A DNA stretch of 64,000 nucleotides from Auricularia sp. M13 (taxonomy: Eukaryota; Basidiomycota; Agaricomycetes; Auriculariales; Auriculariaceae). The translations under genes were made by a program, and so were the position numbers. Under the pieces are notes generated by a model. That model saw nothing but the letters and a program-made list of their open reading frames with translations. It was not told the DNA's origin and did not search any database. Positions 1 to 12,966 of this stretch are shown in pieces. The stretch is taken from NCBI GenBank assembly GCA_037042915.1, contig CM073195.1:744001-808000 (forward strand), in the 5' to 3' direction. Every line of letters starts with the position of its first letter. The first letter of the stretch is position 1.

Positions 1-1156
1 ACCGAAACCTCACGAATGCTCAATGGAAGGGAGATAGACCCGTAAGAACTCTCCAGACTCCAGATGGACCTATTCAGTACATAATTGACCGGGAAAGGAA
101 CTCCTTATAATTCCATAGCTCTTTTGGGACATTTATGCCCAGAAGACAATTTTCTGGAATTTCCTCGACGATGAGACGATGACACCGAGTCCTCGTGCGG
201 AATATTCCTGATGAGTGGTCAGAGTGCTCGAAAAACTCAAGTTGATTCAATTTTATCTTAAGGATTTTTTCAATGTCCAAGAAATCATTTGCGGCGGAAA
301 CGTTACAAAAGGTTGAGCGGATCTGGGGACATCACGGTATTCAAGGCGCTACCGTGCTCGACCATGATTCTGCTGATGGCTATCTTAAATTGCCTCTTGG
401 GCTCGAACTTGAATCGAGATAGCATCGCCAATAAAACTCCTCACGAATTAAACCAAGAGCTCTTGGCTGAGGCTGATTGAACATCGCCGAACCATAGAGT
501 TCATGTCTGCTCATTCTGAGGCTTGAGTCTGACCGTCTGTTGGCGGACGAATTGGCGAACTCAGCATGGTCTGCCTGGTTCTCCAACTTCAGCCTTCTTC
601 CCAACCTCGTCGGTCAGTGGGCGCCAGTCGATCCGGCATGCTGGCGCAAGGAATTGCACGCGCTGTTAGCCCTTCCGTCTTGGATGAATACTTTTGTGAG
701 TGTCCGTCCGCCCTCTATCCCCATGCCTGCCTGACAGTCAGACAACCTTGCTTTGGAAGATCTCAAGCGGTCATATCTACTTTATGTCAGGTTCGCAATG
801 AAAACGATAGGCCCAGTTATACATTTCGAATTTCCGCCAAACTGAGGTGCGAGCTCGATTTAGAAGGCGCCCCTTTCTGTCACAGAAAAAACGAATGTGG
901 ACCCAAAACCGTCTGTTTACCCATTTATCGCAGTGCGCGTTTTGCCCAGCGTTCATGAGCGTTTGAATGACATTGCGCTTGCTCTCAGTATACGTCGCCG
1001 CTGCGGGATGCTGTGCTGCTGTCCCAACCAACGCGTCTAGGAACATGCGCCAGACCAGTTCTTTACATCCGAGACGCACGCACATCGCACCTAACAGGTG
1101 CAAGGGCGGAGGCCTCGTGTTTCTCTGCACCTTCGACTCTGACCATTTCAGCAACG
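1..1156. other. No confident gene; possible decayed coding sequence
   Basis: No complete gene is recognised here. Short stretches on the + strand look protein-like, notably around 285-420 (a frame reading ERIWGHHGIQGATVLDHD) and 540-690 (a frame reading ADELANSAWSAWF, ending at a plausible splice donor near 693). They lie in different frames with stops between them, so they may be the 3' remains of a broken gene or a gene with sequence errors. About 960-1156 probably holds the promoter and leader of the helicase gene that starts at 1157. Confidence 0.35.
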
Positions 1157-4100
1157 ATGGCGCAGCGCAGCGCACGCCTCGACAAGCATTTCCACGACGT
1201 CCTCGGTGGCAAGCAGAAGCCCACTCCCTGTTTCTCGAAGCCGTCTGCGCTCAGCCGAATGTTGTCGCCTGCGCCGATAAGCTCATTGGTTGCCCGGAAG
1301 GCTTGGTCGCCGTACAGACTTGTCTTCATCGCGACAACTCGCTAGGCTTCGTGAACGGGCTCGCGACGACGTTCCTCCAGTATCTTCAGGCCCCAGACCT
1401 GCACACGGTCCACAGCGGAGAGTACCTCCGCAAGATCGTGAAGGTCATCGTCGACCCGCCCGTCTTCTGGAACCCCTGCTCGCTGCGTTCCACAACGGGC
1501 ATCTCGCGGGGATAGCCAAGTCACGTTCGCATGGCTCCTACTCGAACTCGTGCGGCTCCCAGAGGATGAAGCCCGGCCGTACCTGGAAATTGCTGCAGAC
1601 CCGACGACCGTGTCGAGACTCGAGAGCGCCACGCACCCCGGTGTCGCCCCGCTGGCGCGCATGATCAAGCGCATCCTCGAAGGCCATTCCGCCGCGGCGA
1701 TGCTGGACGACGCGCAAGCCGGCCCTGGTGGCAGGCATGACAACGACTTCGAGGACTTTAGGCAGATCTCGATCTTGCCGACCGCGCTGGAGATGGCGTG
1801 TCAGAAGGCCCCGTTCCTCCGTACGAGCGGCGCCCTCGCCGCCATGAACCTCGGGCCCTCTTCGTTCCCGACCTACCTCGATAATCAGTTCCGTCTTCTT
1901 CGGAGGATATGCTGTACGAGCTTCGTGAGAGTACGCAGCTTGCGCTCGGGGCAAGAAAGGTCGTCTCCGTGGCATGGTCTTCAAGGACGTCAAGCTTGTC
2001 GATATGTTCTTCGGCGATGAGCAACGGCGCGTGCTCTGGAGCCTTCAGTTCAAATGCGGCGAAGACCTGCCGCAGCTCAAGGAGGTCAAGGACAGGAAGA
2101 AATTCTTGACGGAGGGGAAAACAGAAACAAGATCGCGCGCCATGGGTCGCTGACCTGCATCATGGCCGACAACAATATCATTGGATTTGGAAACATTCAC
2201 CGGTGCGCTTCCTAGATCTAGCTGCCCTTCAAGAGGATGCTAATTGGTGTAGTGACGAGGACCTACTCGCGAAGAAACTCCCGAATCTCGTCATTCAGTT
2301 CCCGTTGCATGCTCGCTCACGGAGATGCTCCGCACATCAAAGCGCCCAGTCGATGTCGATTGTTCAGATCGACGCGGCAGTCTTCGCCTTCGAGCCTGTG
2401 TTGCGTGCTCTGCAGAATACGTTCACGATGCCTCTTTCGCCCGAGCTGCTCTTTTGGCGCGACGGGGATGACATTGGATGCCTGCTTCCAAGCCCGATCA
2501 CGTCATCCAGAGCTTGTTGCGCGATAGAAACACCAATTACGGCGGCTGTTGGACTTGACCAAGGACATCCACCTCGACCCGTCTCAGGCGGGATCCTGCT
2601 CAGTGGTTTGAGACAAAATGTTTCGTTGATTCAGGGCCCCCCTGGTCAGTACCATTGTTACTCATACTTGTCATATTTGACATATTCACAAGGCACCGGC
2701 AAGTCTTTCATCGGTGCTTTGTTGGCGAAGGTACGGATTGCGCTCCAGCCTGAGATAACGCTCGCTAAGGTCTTTTCAGGCCATATACAAACACACGGAG
2801 TCCCGCATTCTCGTGGTGTGCTACACAAATCATGCTCTGACCAATTTCTCGAGGACCTGCTGGATATTGGTATCCCAGGCGAGGCTATGGTGCGCCTCGG
2901 CGGCAAGTCGACGCCGCGCACGTCGGCGCTCGGTCTTTGTCCCAACCTGCCACTTTCAGGCCAGGTCGAGCGCATTTCGCCCTCAGAGATGAAAGAAAGA
3001 AGATGGCTGAGATCAACATTCAGGATGTGGAACGTTATTACAGCCAGTATAGCGTGCCCATCGCCATGGACGACATTATGGCATATCTCGAGTTCGAGGC
3101 GCCCAAATACTTCGAAGCCTTCTCCGTCCCCACCACTGACGACGGCATGGTCCAGGTTGGCAGGCGGGGTCGGATATATCATCAACATACCTCATTGACC
3201 GCTGGCTGCGCGGGGACAATGCGGGTATATTCGTTACTCGGCCTGGATTCAAGAATTCTCCTGTCTGGAAGATGGGTCGCGCGTCGCGTCTGAAATGTTT
3301 GCAAGCTGGAAGATCGAAATCTCGAAAGAGACTATTGCTCACCTCCAGAGCTCCATCGGACGCTACAACAAAGTCATCAACGAGATCATGCCCTAGGAAA
3401 CGAGCGCGACGCCGCCAAGCTACGCGCAAAGCGCATCGTCGCTTGTACCACGACGGCTGCTGCGAAGTATAGCGAATTGATCCAGACAGCCGCTTCGCCG
3501 GACGTCGTGCTTGTGGAAGAGGCTGGCGAAATTCTAGAGAGGTGCGTTGACTCATCAAACGTTCTTCCAGCGGCATTGACACCTTTCCCGCTGCCAGCCA
3601 CGTCCTTACCGCTCTAGGGCCGGAGACAAAGCAACTCATTCTCATCGGCGACCACAAGTAATGTGTTCTGTCTTCAACAACATCGCTGATGTCTGATGAT
3701 TTTCAGGCAGCTACGGCCCAAAGTCAACAATTACCAACTCACTTGCGAAAAAGGCGACGGATTCGAGTTGAACATGAGTCTCTTCGAACGCCTGGTCCTC
3801 AAGGCTTCCCGCACGAGAAGCTGTCCACGCAGCATCGTATGCGCCCAGAGATCAGCAGCCTGGTGCGGCAATTGATGTATCCCGACCTCGTCGATGCCCC
3901 GAAAACGCAAAATCGACCCGATATCCGAGGTTTGCAGGATAACGTCGTTTTCATCAACCACAGCCGACCAGAAGATGACGATAGGGAGATCAAGGACAAG
4001 CGGGAAGGCAATACGTCGTCGAAAACCAACTCTTATGAGGTCGCCATGGTCTTACAGATTGTTCGATATCTTGCTCAACAAGGTTATGGTACCTCGGATA

Positions 4101-7100
4101 TCGTTGTCTTGACTCCGTACCTGGGCAACCTGCGCAAGATATTCGCCGAGTTGCGCAAGACGACAGATGCTGTTCTCAATGATTTGGACAACGCCGAATT
4201 AGTGAAAGCAGGGCTTGTCACTCCTGCGGCCGCGAACTCATCAAAGAAGGGAATTCGCTTGGCCACTATCGGTATGTGTTACATCGTTTTCGGTCAATTT
4301 CCTTCTTACAGGAACCAGACAACTACCAGGGGAGGAAAGCAAGATTATTGTAGCGTCGCTCACGCGCAGTAATCCTCGCGGTGATATAGGTTTCATGAGT
4401 GCAGCTGAGAGTGAGTCGTCGGGACTTTCAGCTTTTCGTGAGGCGTACTTCGTCTGAACGATCCAAGGACTCAATGTGCTTCTTTCACGAGCGAGAGATG
4501 GATTGATTATGATTGGCAACTCGGAAACCTTCATGAAATCTCGTAAAGGCGGCGAAACTTGGACGAAACTGTTCGGACTGCTCAAGACGAACGGGCACAT
4601 GTTCGATGGTCTCCCCGCTCAGTGCGAGCGCCACCCCGACAACAAGCCACTGCTCAAACAGCCTGAAGATTTCGAAAGATACTGTCCCAATGGTGGTTGT
4701 GACGCTCCATGGTGAGGTCGTTACGCTTACGGAAACGCAAAGACTGAGGACAGCAGCGGCGAGCAATTACCGTGCCGACACTTTTGCCCTTCCAAATGCC
4801 ACGCCATTGTCGATCACACCAAGATGAAGTGTTTGTTTCTGCTGGAAAAGACGTGCAGTGATGGGCACAAGCAGAATGGGAATGCTTTCGCGGTGCTCCC
4901 GCGACGTGTGCCAAGTGCGAGAAGAAGAAGAAGCTCGACGATGCGAAGCTCCGCCAGGAGTTCGAACGACAGCAGAAGCGCGAGGCCGACCAGCGCCAGC
5001 ATGACGAAGAGATGGCAAATCTCGAGGCTCAGGCAGAGGAACAGCGTGCACGTATTCGCGATGCACAACTTGCCTCGGAACGACGCGCTGCGCTGGCTCA
5101 GAAACAACGTGACCTACAGAATGTTCGAGATTCCGCCGCTCGCGCGGCAGCAAGGCCGTCCTCGCCGGTGTCGTCCCCTACTGCGCAATCCCCGACCGTG
5201 CCTACTGGCGGAATTTTGTCCGGACTTCGTGCCAGCATGTCTGCCATCCAAAATGCGTTCAAACCGCCATCGGCTCCTGCAAGTGCGCCGACGAGACCAA
5301 CTCTCAAATCGCCTGCCAGAGACGAGTGGGAAAGGATCAAAGCCGTCGACGGGCAGCAAAACGACGCACTGGACGAGTTGATGGCGTTGACAGGCTTGGA
5401 AGAGGTCAAAGCCAAGGCTCTCGACATCAAGCACAAGATTGACACCATCAACCGGCAAGGCGTCCCGTTGAAGGGCGAGAGATTCAACGCGGTCTTCCTT
5501 GGAAATCCGGGAACAGGTGAATACTCTTCGGAGCGAAATCGACGCCGCTGATTTCATCCCGAGGCAAAACGACTGTCGCGCGCATATACGCGAAGCTTCT
5601 GGTCAGCCTCGGAGTACTCCCCGGGAGTGATTTCGTGGAGACAACTGGATCCCGCATCGCAAGCGATGGCGTGCAGGAAGCGAAGAAGCTCATAGCGAAG
5701 GTACTATCCAACGGTGGCGGCGCCATATTCTGCGACGAGAGCTATCAGCTGGTCGGAAAGTCTGGCGGCGGCATGGGCTCTCAAGTTCTCGACTTCCTCC
5801 TTGCCGAAATGGAGAACAACACCGACAAGCTCGTCTTCATCTTTGCTGGCTACAAGCGAGAGATGGAGGACTTCTTCGCGCACAACCCTGGCTTACCTAG
5901 TCGCGTCCCATACTCCCTGAAGTTCGAGGATTATGACGATGAACAGTTGCTCGACATGTTCAAGAACATCATTCGCAAGAAGTACCTCGGCCGGATGAAG
6001 ATAGAGGACGGCGCCGATGGCCTGTACGCGAGGATCGTAGTCCGTAGGCTGGGTCGTGGCCGCGGTCAGCCAGGCTTTGGAAACGCCCGCGCCCTTCAGA
6101 ATCTCGTGCAGTTCATTTCGGAGCGCCAGGCCAAGCGGTTAACCAAAGAACGCCGGACTGGCTTGCAACCAGACGACCTACTCCTGACAAAGGAGGACCT
6201 CATTGGGCCCGAACCCACCCGTGCCGTAGAAGAGAGCCCAGCCTGGACGGAACTGCAGAAGCAGATCGGTCTAACAAACGTGAAGGCCGCCATTTCCGCG
6301 TTTCTCGACATGATTGCGCTGAATTATCAGCGTGACCTGGAGGAAAAGGAACCCGCGCAAGTTTCATTGAATAGGGTTTTCCTGGGATCCCCTGGCACAG
6401 GCAAGACCACCGTAGCGAAGATGTACGGGCGCATTTTGGCCGATCTGGGATTGCTCAGCAACGGTGAAGGTGAGACTTGCTCTGCAAGAAACCATAGTTC
6501 CTTCGCTGACATCTCTTCAAAACTTTTAGTTGTTATCAGAAACCCTTCAGACTTCATTGGTAGTGTCTTGGGACAGTCCGAAGAGAAGACCAAAGGCATC
6601 CTCGCGTCGTCTTTGGGCAAGGTCTTGGTCATCGATGAAGTTCGCATTTCATCAGACTTTATACTTTTTTTTTCTTCTAATCGGCACGGCAGGCATACAT
6701 GTTGTACTCGGGAAAGAATACGACGGACCCGTATCGCACAGCAGTGGTCGACACGATGGTTGCTGAGATTCAGTCGACTCCTGGTGAAGACCGTTGCGTG
6801 TTACTGCTGGGCTATAAGCCTCAAATGGAGGAAATGTTTCAGGTGTGCCCCAAGGGGAAACGGGCAAGACGGCACGCTGACGTATCGTAGAATGTCAATC
6901 CTGGCCTGGCAAGGCGATTTGCGATCGAAGATGCATTCACGTTCGATGATTTTAACGACGAGGAACTCGGCAGAATGCTCGACCTGAAGCTTGCGAAGCA
7001 GCAGCTCAACGCGACACCAGAAGCGAAGCGTGCAGCGATCGAGTTGCTCAGCCGCCAGAGAAATCGTCCGAACTTCGGCAACGGCGGTGCGGTAGAGAAC

Positions 7101-8816
7101 TTGCTGAGCACGGGAAAGACGCGGTTCCAGCAACGGCGATCGAAGCTGCCACCTGCAGCCAGAACTGCCGACATCACCTTCGAACCTGAAGATTTCGACC
7201 CTGAATTCAACCGGCAAGAGAACGCAGCTGCGAACGTTGCATCGCTGTTCAGCGACGTTGTTGGCCGCGATGATGTTATAGCCAAACTCCAAGAATATGT
7301 CAACATTGCGAATACGACGAAGAAGCGCGGCAAGGATGTTCGTGACTTCGTACCTACATGCTTTGTCTTTAAGGGCCCTCCAGGTATGTACGATAGCATG
7401 GTCGTGCGGGGTACGACTGATAGCCGTCTTCCAGGCACCGGGAAGACTACCATCGCACGCAAATTTGGACAAGTCTATTACGACCTCGGATTTCTCTCTT
7501 CGACCGACGTGCTGGAATGCTCAGCATCCGATCTTGTCGGCCAGTACGTCGGCCACACTGGTCCCAAGGTCGTGCAGCTGCTCGATCGCGCCCTCGGCCG
7601 TGTGCTTTTTGTCGACGAAGCCTATCGCCTCAAGGAAGGTCATTTCGCGAAGGAAGCTGTGGACGAGCTGGTCGGGCTTCTGACTCAGGATAGGTACAAG
7701 GGCAAGGTCATTGTCATCCTCGCGGGGTACGACGAAGATATGAACGATTTGCTCTCTGTCAACCCCGGCTTGTCGAGCAGGTTCCCAAACGAATTTGTGT
7801 TCAACAACATGACGCCTTCCGCCTGCCTCGAGGTCCTTTCGAAGAAGCTCTCCAAGGACTCGATCATCGTGCCGGGACTCGACGACACCCAGTCCGACTT
7901 CCATCAGCACCTAGTCGCTATCATCAAACAACTTGCTGCCTTGCCTTCGTGGGGCAACGCCAGAGACATGGAGACTCTCGCCAAAGCCGTAGCAGGGCGC
8001 GTGTTCCAGGACGCGAGCAAGGTCGAGCCAGACGGTTCTATGTTGGCGGACCCCGAGGATACAGTAAAGGAGCTCCTTGCCATGCTGCAAAGTCGGATGA
8101 AACGCGACACCCCGAAACGCACCGACTGGCGCTCTGGCCTACTCTCGTCGTTCGGGTCCCGGGCGCAGCAGGAACCGCCCGCCCAGACGGCGCCACCTCG
8201 AGCAGCACCTGCGCCTCCCCAAGTTACTACTCGTCACGCGGTAGCGGTAGCGACGAACACTCGTGAGGTAGATTGTCGCCACATGATGCGCTCGCACTGG
8301 CTGAAGTAATATTTTCAGGACCCAGAGCCAGAGCAGCAAGAGCCTGCCGAGGAAGGAGGTCAACGCGACGCCGGAGTCAGCGACGCGACATGGCGCCAAC
8401 TGCAACTGGATAAACGACAGCAAGAGGAGGCTGAAAGGGCTGCGAGGGAGGCTCTAGCCGAGCTCGAACGGCAGCAGCAGGAGGCAGCGGCTGAAGAGGC
8501 TCAAAAGAAGGCCGTGCGCAAGAGACTCGAGAAGCTAGCGCAGGAGGAGAAGGACGCGCAGCGTCGGGAAGCCGCGCGCAGGGCGTTTCTCAAGGCCAGG
8601 CGTCGCGAAGAACAGGAGCGCATCCGGCGCGCCGAGCTCGCCGCGCAACTCGAGGCTCAGAGGCGGGCCATGGAGCAGGAGCAGAAGGCCCAGCAGAAGC
8701 TACGCAGGATGGGGGTCTGTGTCGCCGGGTTCGAGTGGATCAAGCAGTCTGGCGGCTACAGATGCGCTGGAGGGTCGCATTTTGTGTCTGACTCAGAGCT
8801 GAACGCGGGCGCGTAG
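1157..8816 (+). CDS. ZNFX1-like SF1 RNA helicase fused to three CbxX/CfxQ-type AAA+ domains
   Basis: A giant multi-exon gene. The start is chosen at MAQRSARLDKHFHDVL. Upf1/ZNFX1-like helicase motifs follow in order: P-loop GPPG/TGKS split by an intron at about 2642-2692, TNHAL(D)Q near 2835, VEEAGEIL near 3515, GDHKQLRP split by an intron near 3660, QHRMRPE near 3835 and an SRARDGL motif near 4490. A cysteine/histidine-containing stretch resembling an NFX1-type region (CERHPDN, about 4620-4920) and a charged coiled coil come next. Three AAA+ modules then have Walker A at about 5505-5575, 6395 and 7375-7445; the first has Walker B CDES, the second VIDE and the third VDEA. A second coiled coil (8390-8700) and the end motif WIKQSGGYRCAGGSHF close the protein. 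ZNFX1-type helicases act on RNA; the CbxX-type AAA domains are of unknown role here. At least eight one-base gaps in base runs break the frame between 1215 and 3805. Confidence 0.85.
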
Positions 8817-9070
8817 AGTCCAAATTGCACGAATTTGTCGAATGTAATGTAGTCATATTGCTGTTCGAATCAAGGTTTTTATTCAACCTCCGAAGTTGAT
8901 CAAAAATTTCCCAACCACCCCCCTATCGTACGCTGAAGTCGAGCACGGGCACACGCGCGGCCGCTAGGCGCTGCATCTATGTTTCCCTCGGAGCAGTCGC
9001 CGATCAACCCTCGTACTGGGCTCAGGGTGCGCTGCGTGCTGTATGCACTGTGACAATAGGCTGACGCGCG

Positions 9071-11014
9071 ATGCGAGCACAGTGGGCACACGGCGACGAG
9101 CTGAGGTGCATATGTGGTCTGCCAGTACGCGTCGGGATTGGCGGCTTTGGCAATCTGTGGGTCTCAGCTTGCGTTGCGCTCGCGTTCTGACGAGCCCGTG
9201 TGGCGTCCCGCAGGCGGGCGCACCAGCGCGGCGCCAGACACGCCGCGACGCTCAGGCAGCGCATCGACGAGGCCGTGTACGCCAACAGGGACGAGTACGC
9301 TGCCCAGGGCCTGCTCGACGACGGCGCTGGGCCGCTGGAATACGAAGGAGCGGCATCCGGGTCTGCAATCAAGCTCAGGACGCCGACCAAACCCAGGCAG
9401 GATCATCCGGCGCCAATCTCGCACTCCCCTTCGCGAACACCCGGCCTCATCCGCCTCCTCAGACGTCTCATACACGGCCTCGGCATTCCAGAAGACGCGC
9501 CCGAGGACCATCCTCTCTCAATTCTCAGCAGAGACTCTGCCGCCGTCGCCGAACTTCCGCCCGACCAGCTCTGGCCGCCGTCCGAGATACTGAGCGTCGT
9601 GCACCAACTCTTTGGCCCGCATGTGCCGGACTCTACCATCGAGACCTACGTACAACGCGGCATAAATGGTCTCGATGGCTTAGCGCGCTGGTTGCGCGTT
9701 CATGTCCACAAGCGTGTCGCTGAGTCGCAGCTTGACGCGATGTACCGTCTCGTGGACGCCATCCGTACTGTGTGAGGCTGCTCTCCTCTCCTTTGGCATC
9801 AATGCCTGATCATTTCTACACAGCGCCGCTCGGAATGGTTATAAACTACCCGTGTTGGAGGATGAGCCACTACCCAGTCGCGGACCGGGTCCTCCCTTTG
9901 CTGGACCCTCCCAGCTCCCGGAGCCTCTTCGACTTTCACCAGTCGAAGAACCCATTGACAACATGTGTCCGCTCTGCGGCCCGCGGTTTGGCTCGCTCAA
10001 AAATCCCACTGAGCACTACAACCACTTCGGAGCGCACATTCTCCTCGATGCCCGTGTCCCGCTGGACGCCTGCGGTTTCTGTCTTCAGCCTCCTTCTGCA
10101 GGCTGCCGCTTCTACTTGCGAAAAGACAAGACTCAGCTAGACTATGCAAGGTGCTCTTGTCCGCGCATGCCGCAGCATCTTTCGTATGGCCCAGCGTCTC
10201 GTTCCATCGCGTCCTCGCCGTGCTCAAACGTGCCCAAGATATGCCCGCTATGTCCTCCGGATGCCCCGGCCGTGTGGAAATACCATTTGCAACGCCACAT
10301 CCTCACGAAGCATTCGGGAGCCGACCTTGACCAATTCAAAACCCTCTGGCGCGTCGAGGAGTTTGAGCTCGAAGGCTTGAAGCGCATCCTCCACAAGGCA
10401 TTCATCCGTACCCGCCGAGACATGCGACTCGTAGTCGAACAAGACCATGTCTTGAACCCGGCCAAGTTCATCGGCGGTCCACAAAATGGACAGCAGGCCG
10501 GGATTATGAGGTCTGCCACACCGGGACCATCACGACCAAATGCAAATGCAAGGCCGTCCCTCGGTGGCACACCAACTGGTAACGGTGTCACCAAGCTGGG
10601 GTCGCCATCACCAGAGAGCTTGGAGTTGACGCCGGCGCCTGGTCCCCCGATTATCCGGCTGAATCCTGAGTCCAGTGGCCCGCCGCCTCCGTCGAAAACG
10701 AGCGCCAAGAAGAAACGGTCAAGCGATGGGCAGCTGCCTGCTCTATACACGCGGACCATCAAACCCCCGCAACCGATTTTGTTGCCCCAGCACCCGGCCA
10801 TCCCTATCGTGCCTTCCCAAGGGCAGTTACCGCCGCCTGAAATTGACCGTGCTTATGCGTGAGTATAATTTCGGTTTTTCATATTGCGCCCTTCCTCACG
10901 CTTCATAGAAGACAGAAACGATTACGAGAACAGGGCCTCGATGCGCCAACCGAGCTGGACACGCTGACGGAGAGCGGACGCGAGACTCCTAAACGACCGA
11001 GGATGGCACTCTGA
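9071..11014 (+). CDS. Putative zinc-finger (C2H2-like) nuclear protein
   Basis: No named family is recognised. The start is inferred: a 35-bp first exon (MRAQWAHGDEL, 9071-9105) spliced at 9106-9213 gives a smooth reading into RRAHQRGARHAATLRQRID. A second intron of about 52 bp (near 9772-9823) removes an apparent stop after DAIRTV and joins AARNGYKLPVLEDEPLP. The middle has cysteine/histidine pairs typical of degenerate zinc fingers: CPLCG at about 9963, then CGFC, CSCP, and CPLCPPDAP followed by HLQRHILTKH near 10290. The tail is proline/serine-rich with a basic KKKR cluster, and a last intron at about 10862-10908 leads to a basic C-terminus ending PKRPRMAL. This suggests a nuclear DNA-associated protein; function unknown. 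Confidence 0.7.
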
Positions 11015-11222
11015 AGGTGGCGCTGGCGCTTTGATTTTCTGCTCTCGTGTTTAGCTGCGCATGTAAATTATTGCATTAAGCTTTTCTTGTACCATCCTGT
11101 GTAGTGAGGTACCGCGGGGAATATAACTAGATACATATTATGCTGGTCACGGATGCAGTGAATGATTCGATGAGTCGATCCGATTATCTTTCTCTAGTCT
11201 TGACTCCCATCACCTCTGCACA

Positions 11223-12802
11223 ATGAGTACACCAGAAGAAAAGTACGCGCTCATTACGCGCGACCTGCAAGAGGTCCTCGACGGCGACATAATTCAAAAG
11301 ATCCTGGCCGAGGGGCGCACGCCAAAATGCTACTGGGGTGAGAGCGCCGTTGTGACTCGGCATGGCGATCTCGTGTACTGACTATATACGCCAGGCTCAG
11401 CGACCACAGGAAGGCGTGAGCGGCCCTATCGGCGCGCCTTGAACGACGCAACTGAAGGATCCTTTTCTTGCAGCGCACGTAGGATACTATGTGCCGTTGA
11501 CCAAGATCGCAGACTTTCTTACGGCCGGCGTCGAGGTGCGTGCAAGTCATAAGTTAGCCAACATTCATTTCTGACACTGTCCCAGGTCACCATCCTACTT
11601 GCTGGTAATGATCCTGCACTGGACGATGCAGCGATGCACGGCTGACAGCCTGATGCAGACGTGCATGCATTCCTCGACAACCTGAAGGCGCCGCTGGAGC
11701 TCGTCGCTCACAGGACGAAATACTACGAATTCCTCTTGCGTACCGTCTTATCATCTCTTGGCATCCCCGTCGAGCGCCTCAAGTTCGTCATCGGCTCGTC
11801 CTACCAGCTTCGCGTGAATACAACCTCGACCAGTACAAGCTCTGCTCGATCGTCACTGAACACGACGCAAAGAAGGCTGGCGCGGAAGTCGTCAAGCAGG
11901 TGGAAAACCCTCTCCTGAGCGGTTTGCTCTACCCTGGATTGCAGGCGTTGGACGAGCAGTACCTCGGGTGCGACTTCCAGTTTGGCGGCGTTGATCAGGT
12001 ACAAACCTCTCTCGACCAACCGTTTGCGCACATTAATACTAAATTCGTTTTCAGCGCAAGATCTTTACTTACGCAAAGGAGTACCTTCCGAAACTCGGCT
12101 ACGCGCAGCGCGCACACCTGATGAACAAGATGGTACCGAGTCTCATGGGCGCGGGCGCGAAGATGAGCTCGTCCGACCCGGATAGCAAGATCGACTTTCT
12201 CGACACACCCGAGGATATCAAGCGCAAGATCAAGAAGGCTTTCTGCGAAGAGGGCAAGGTCGAGGATAACGGCCTCCTCGCGTTCGTGCGCGCCGTGGCG
12301 ATCCCCATTGCAAGGCTGCATGCCGAGCGTGGCGATAACATACGGCCCTTCGTCACCGACGATGCGCCCGCGGGCAGCGTGTTCTCAATCTCGCGGCCGG
12401 AGAAATACGGCGGGTCGCTGCACTTCAGCACGTACGAGGAACTGGAGAAGGCGTATGCCAACAAAGAGATACATCCTGGCGACCTCAAGAACGCCGTGAC
12501 TGCCACTTTGACCACCCTGCTTACGCCCATTCGGAAAGCGTTCGAGGAGAATGAGGAGTGGAAGGCTATCGAGGCTCTCGCCTACCCGCCTGACGTCAAG
12601 CCAGCGAAGAAGAAGAAGGCAAGATTTCTTCAGGCCTTGCGCGAATTCATCTGCTTACATCCGGACACAGGAGAAGGTGTACCACCCACCCCCGCCAGGC
12701 AAGGGTAAGAATGCGACGCAGCCTCCAGCAGGTCCAGCGACAGGAGCAGTGGAGGGCATCGCCGACGCGTTGGACAACACGAGGATCTCGCCTGCGTCAT
12801 AG
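11223..12802 (+). CDS. TYS1: Cytosolic tyrosyl-tRNA synthetase
   Basis: Attaches tyrosine to tRNA-Tyr in the cytosol. The class I signature is complete: GRPHVGYY, assembled across an intron, in place of HIGH, and [12 protein letters not shown] near 12165. Other conserved blocks are QLFGG-type [27 protein letters not shown] and HPGDLKN. Introns of about 50-60 bp interrupt the first half. The last intron appears to be GC-AG: GCAAGA at about 12619 to ACAG near 12670, 52 bp, which joins the lysine run to [14 protein letters not shown] and moves the stop from 12708 to 12802. Near 11815 the frame shifts within SYQL(RV)EYNLDQYKL, where one base appears to be missing compared with the family. It lies 208 bp downstream of the zinc-finger gene and 164 bp upstream of the DnaJ gene, all on the same strand. 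Confidence 0.93.
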
Positions 12803-12966
12803 CAATCATCGCACATTCTATGTAGTAGACGTTGTAGTAGAGGAAATTGTACCAGGTAATTGCACATTCTACTGCGATGCGTGGCTCGCACGCCGGCTTG
12901 ACGCGCGTGTGGCGCCGAGCTCTCAAGTCAAGTCCGATCATCAGCGCGTTTCCCTCCCACAACGAC

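Noticed and set aside
1157-3805. Idea that the helicase gene is a true pseudogene
   Set aside because: The same kind of one-base loss occurs in expected-essential genes elsewhere in the window, and the protein is otherwise well conserved between the breaks, so sequence error is the simpler reading.
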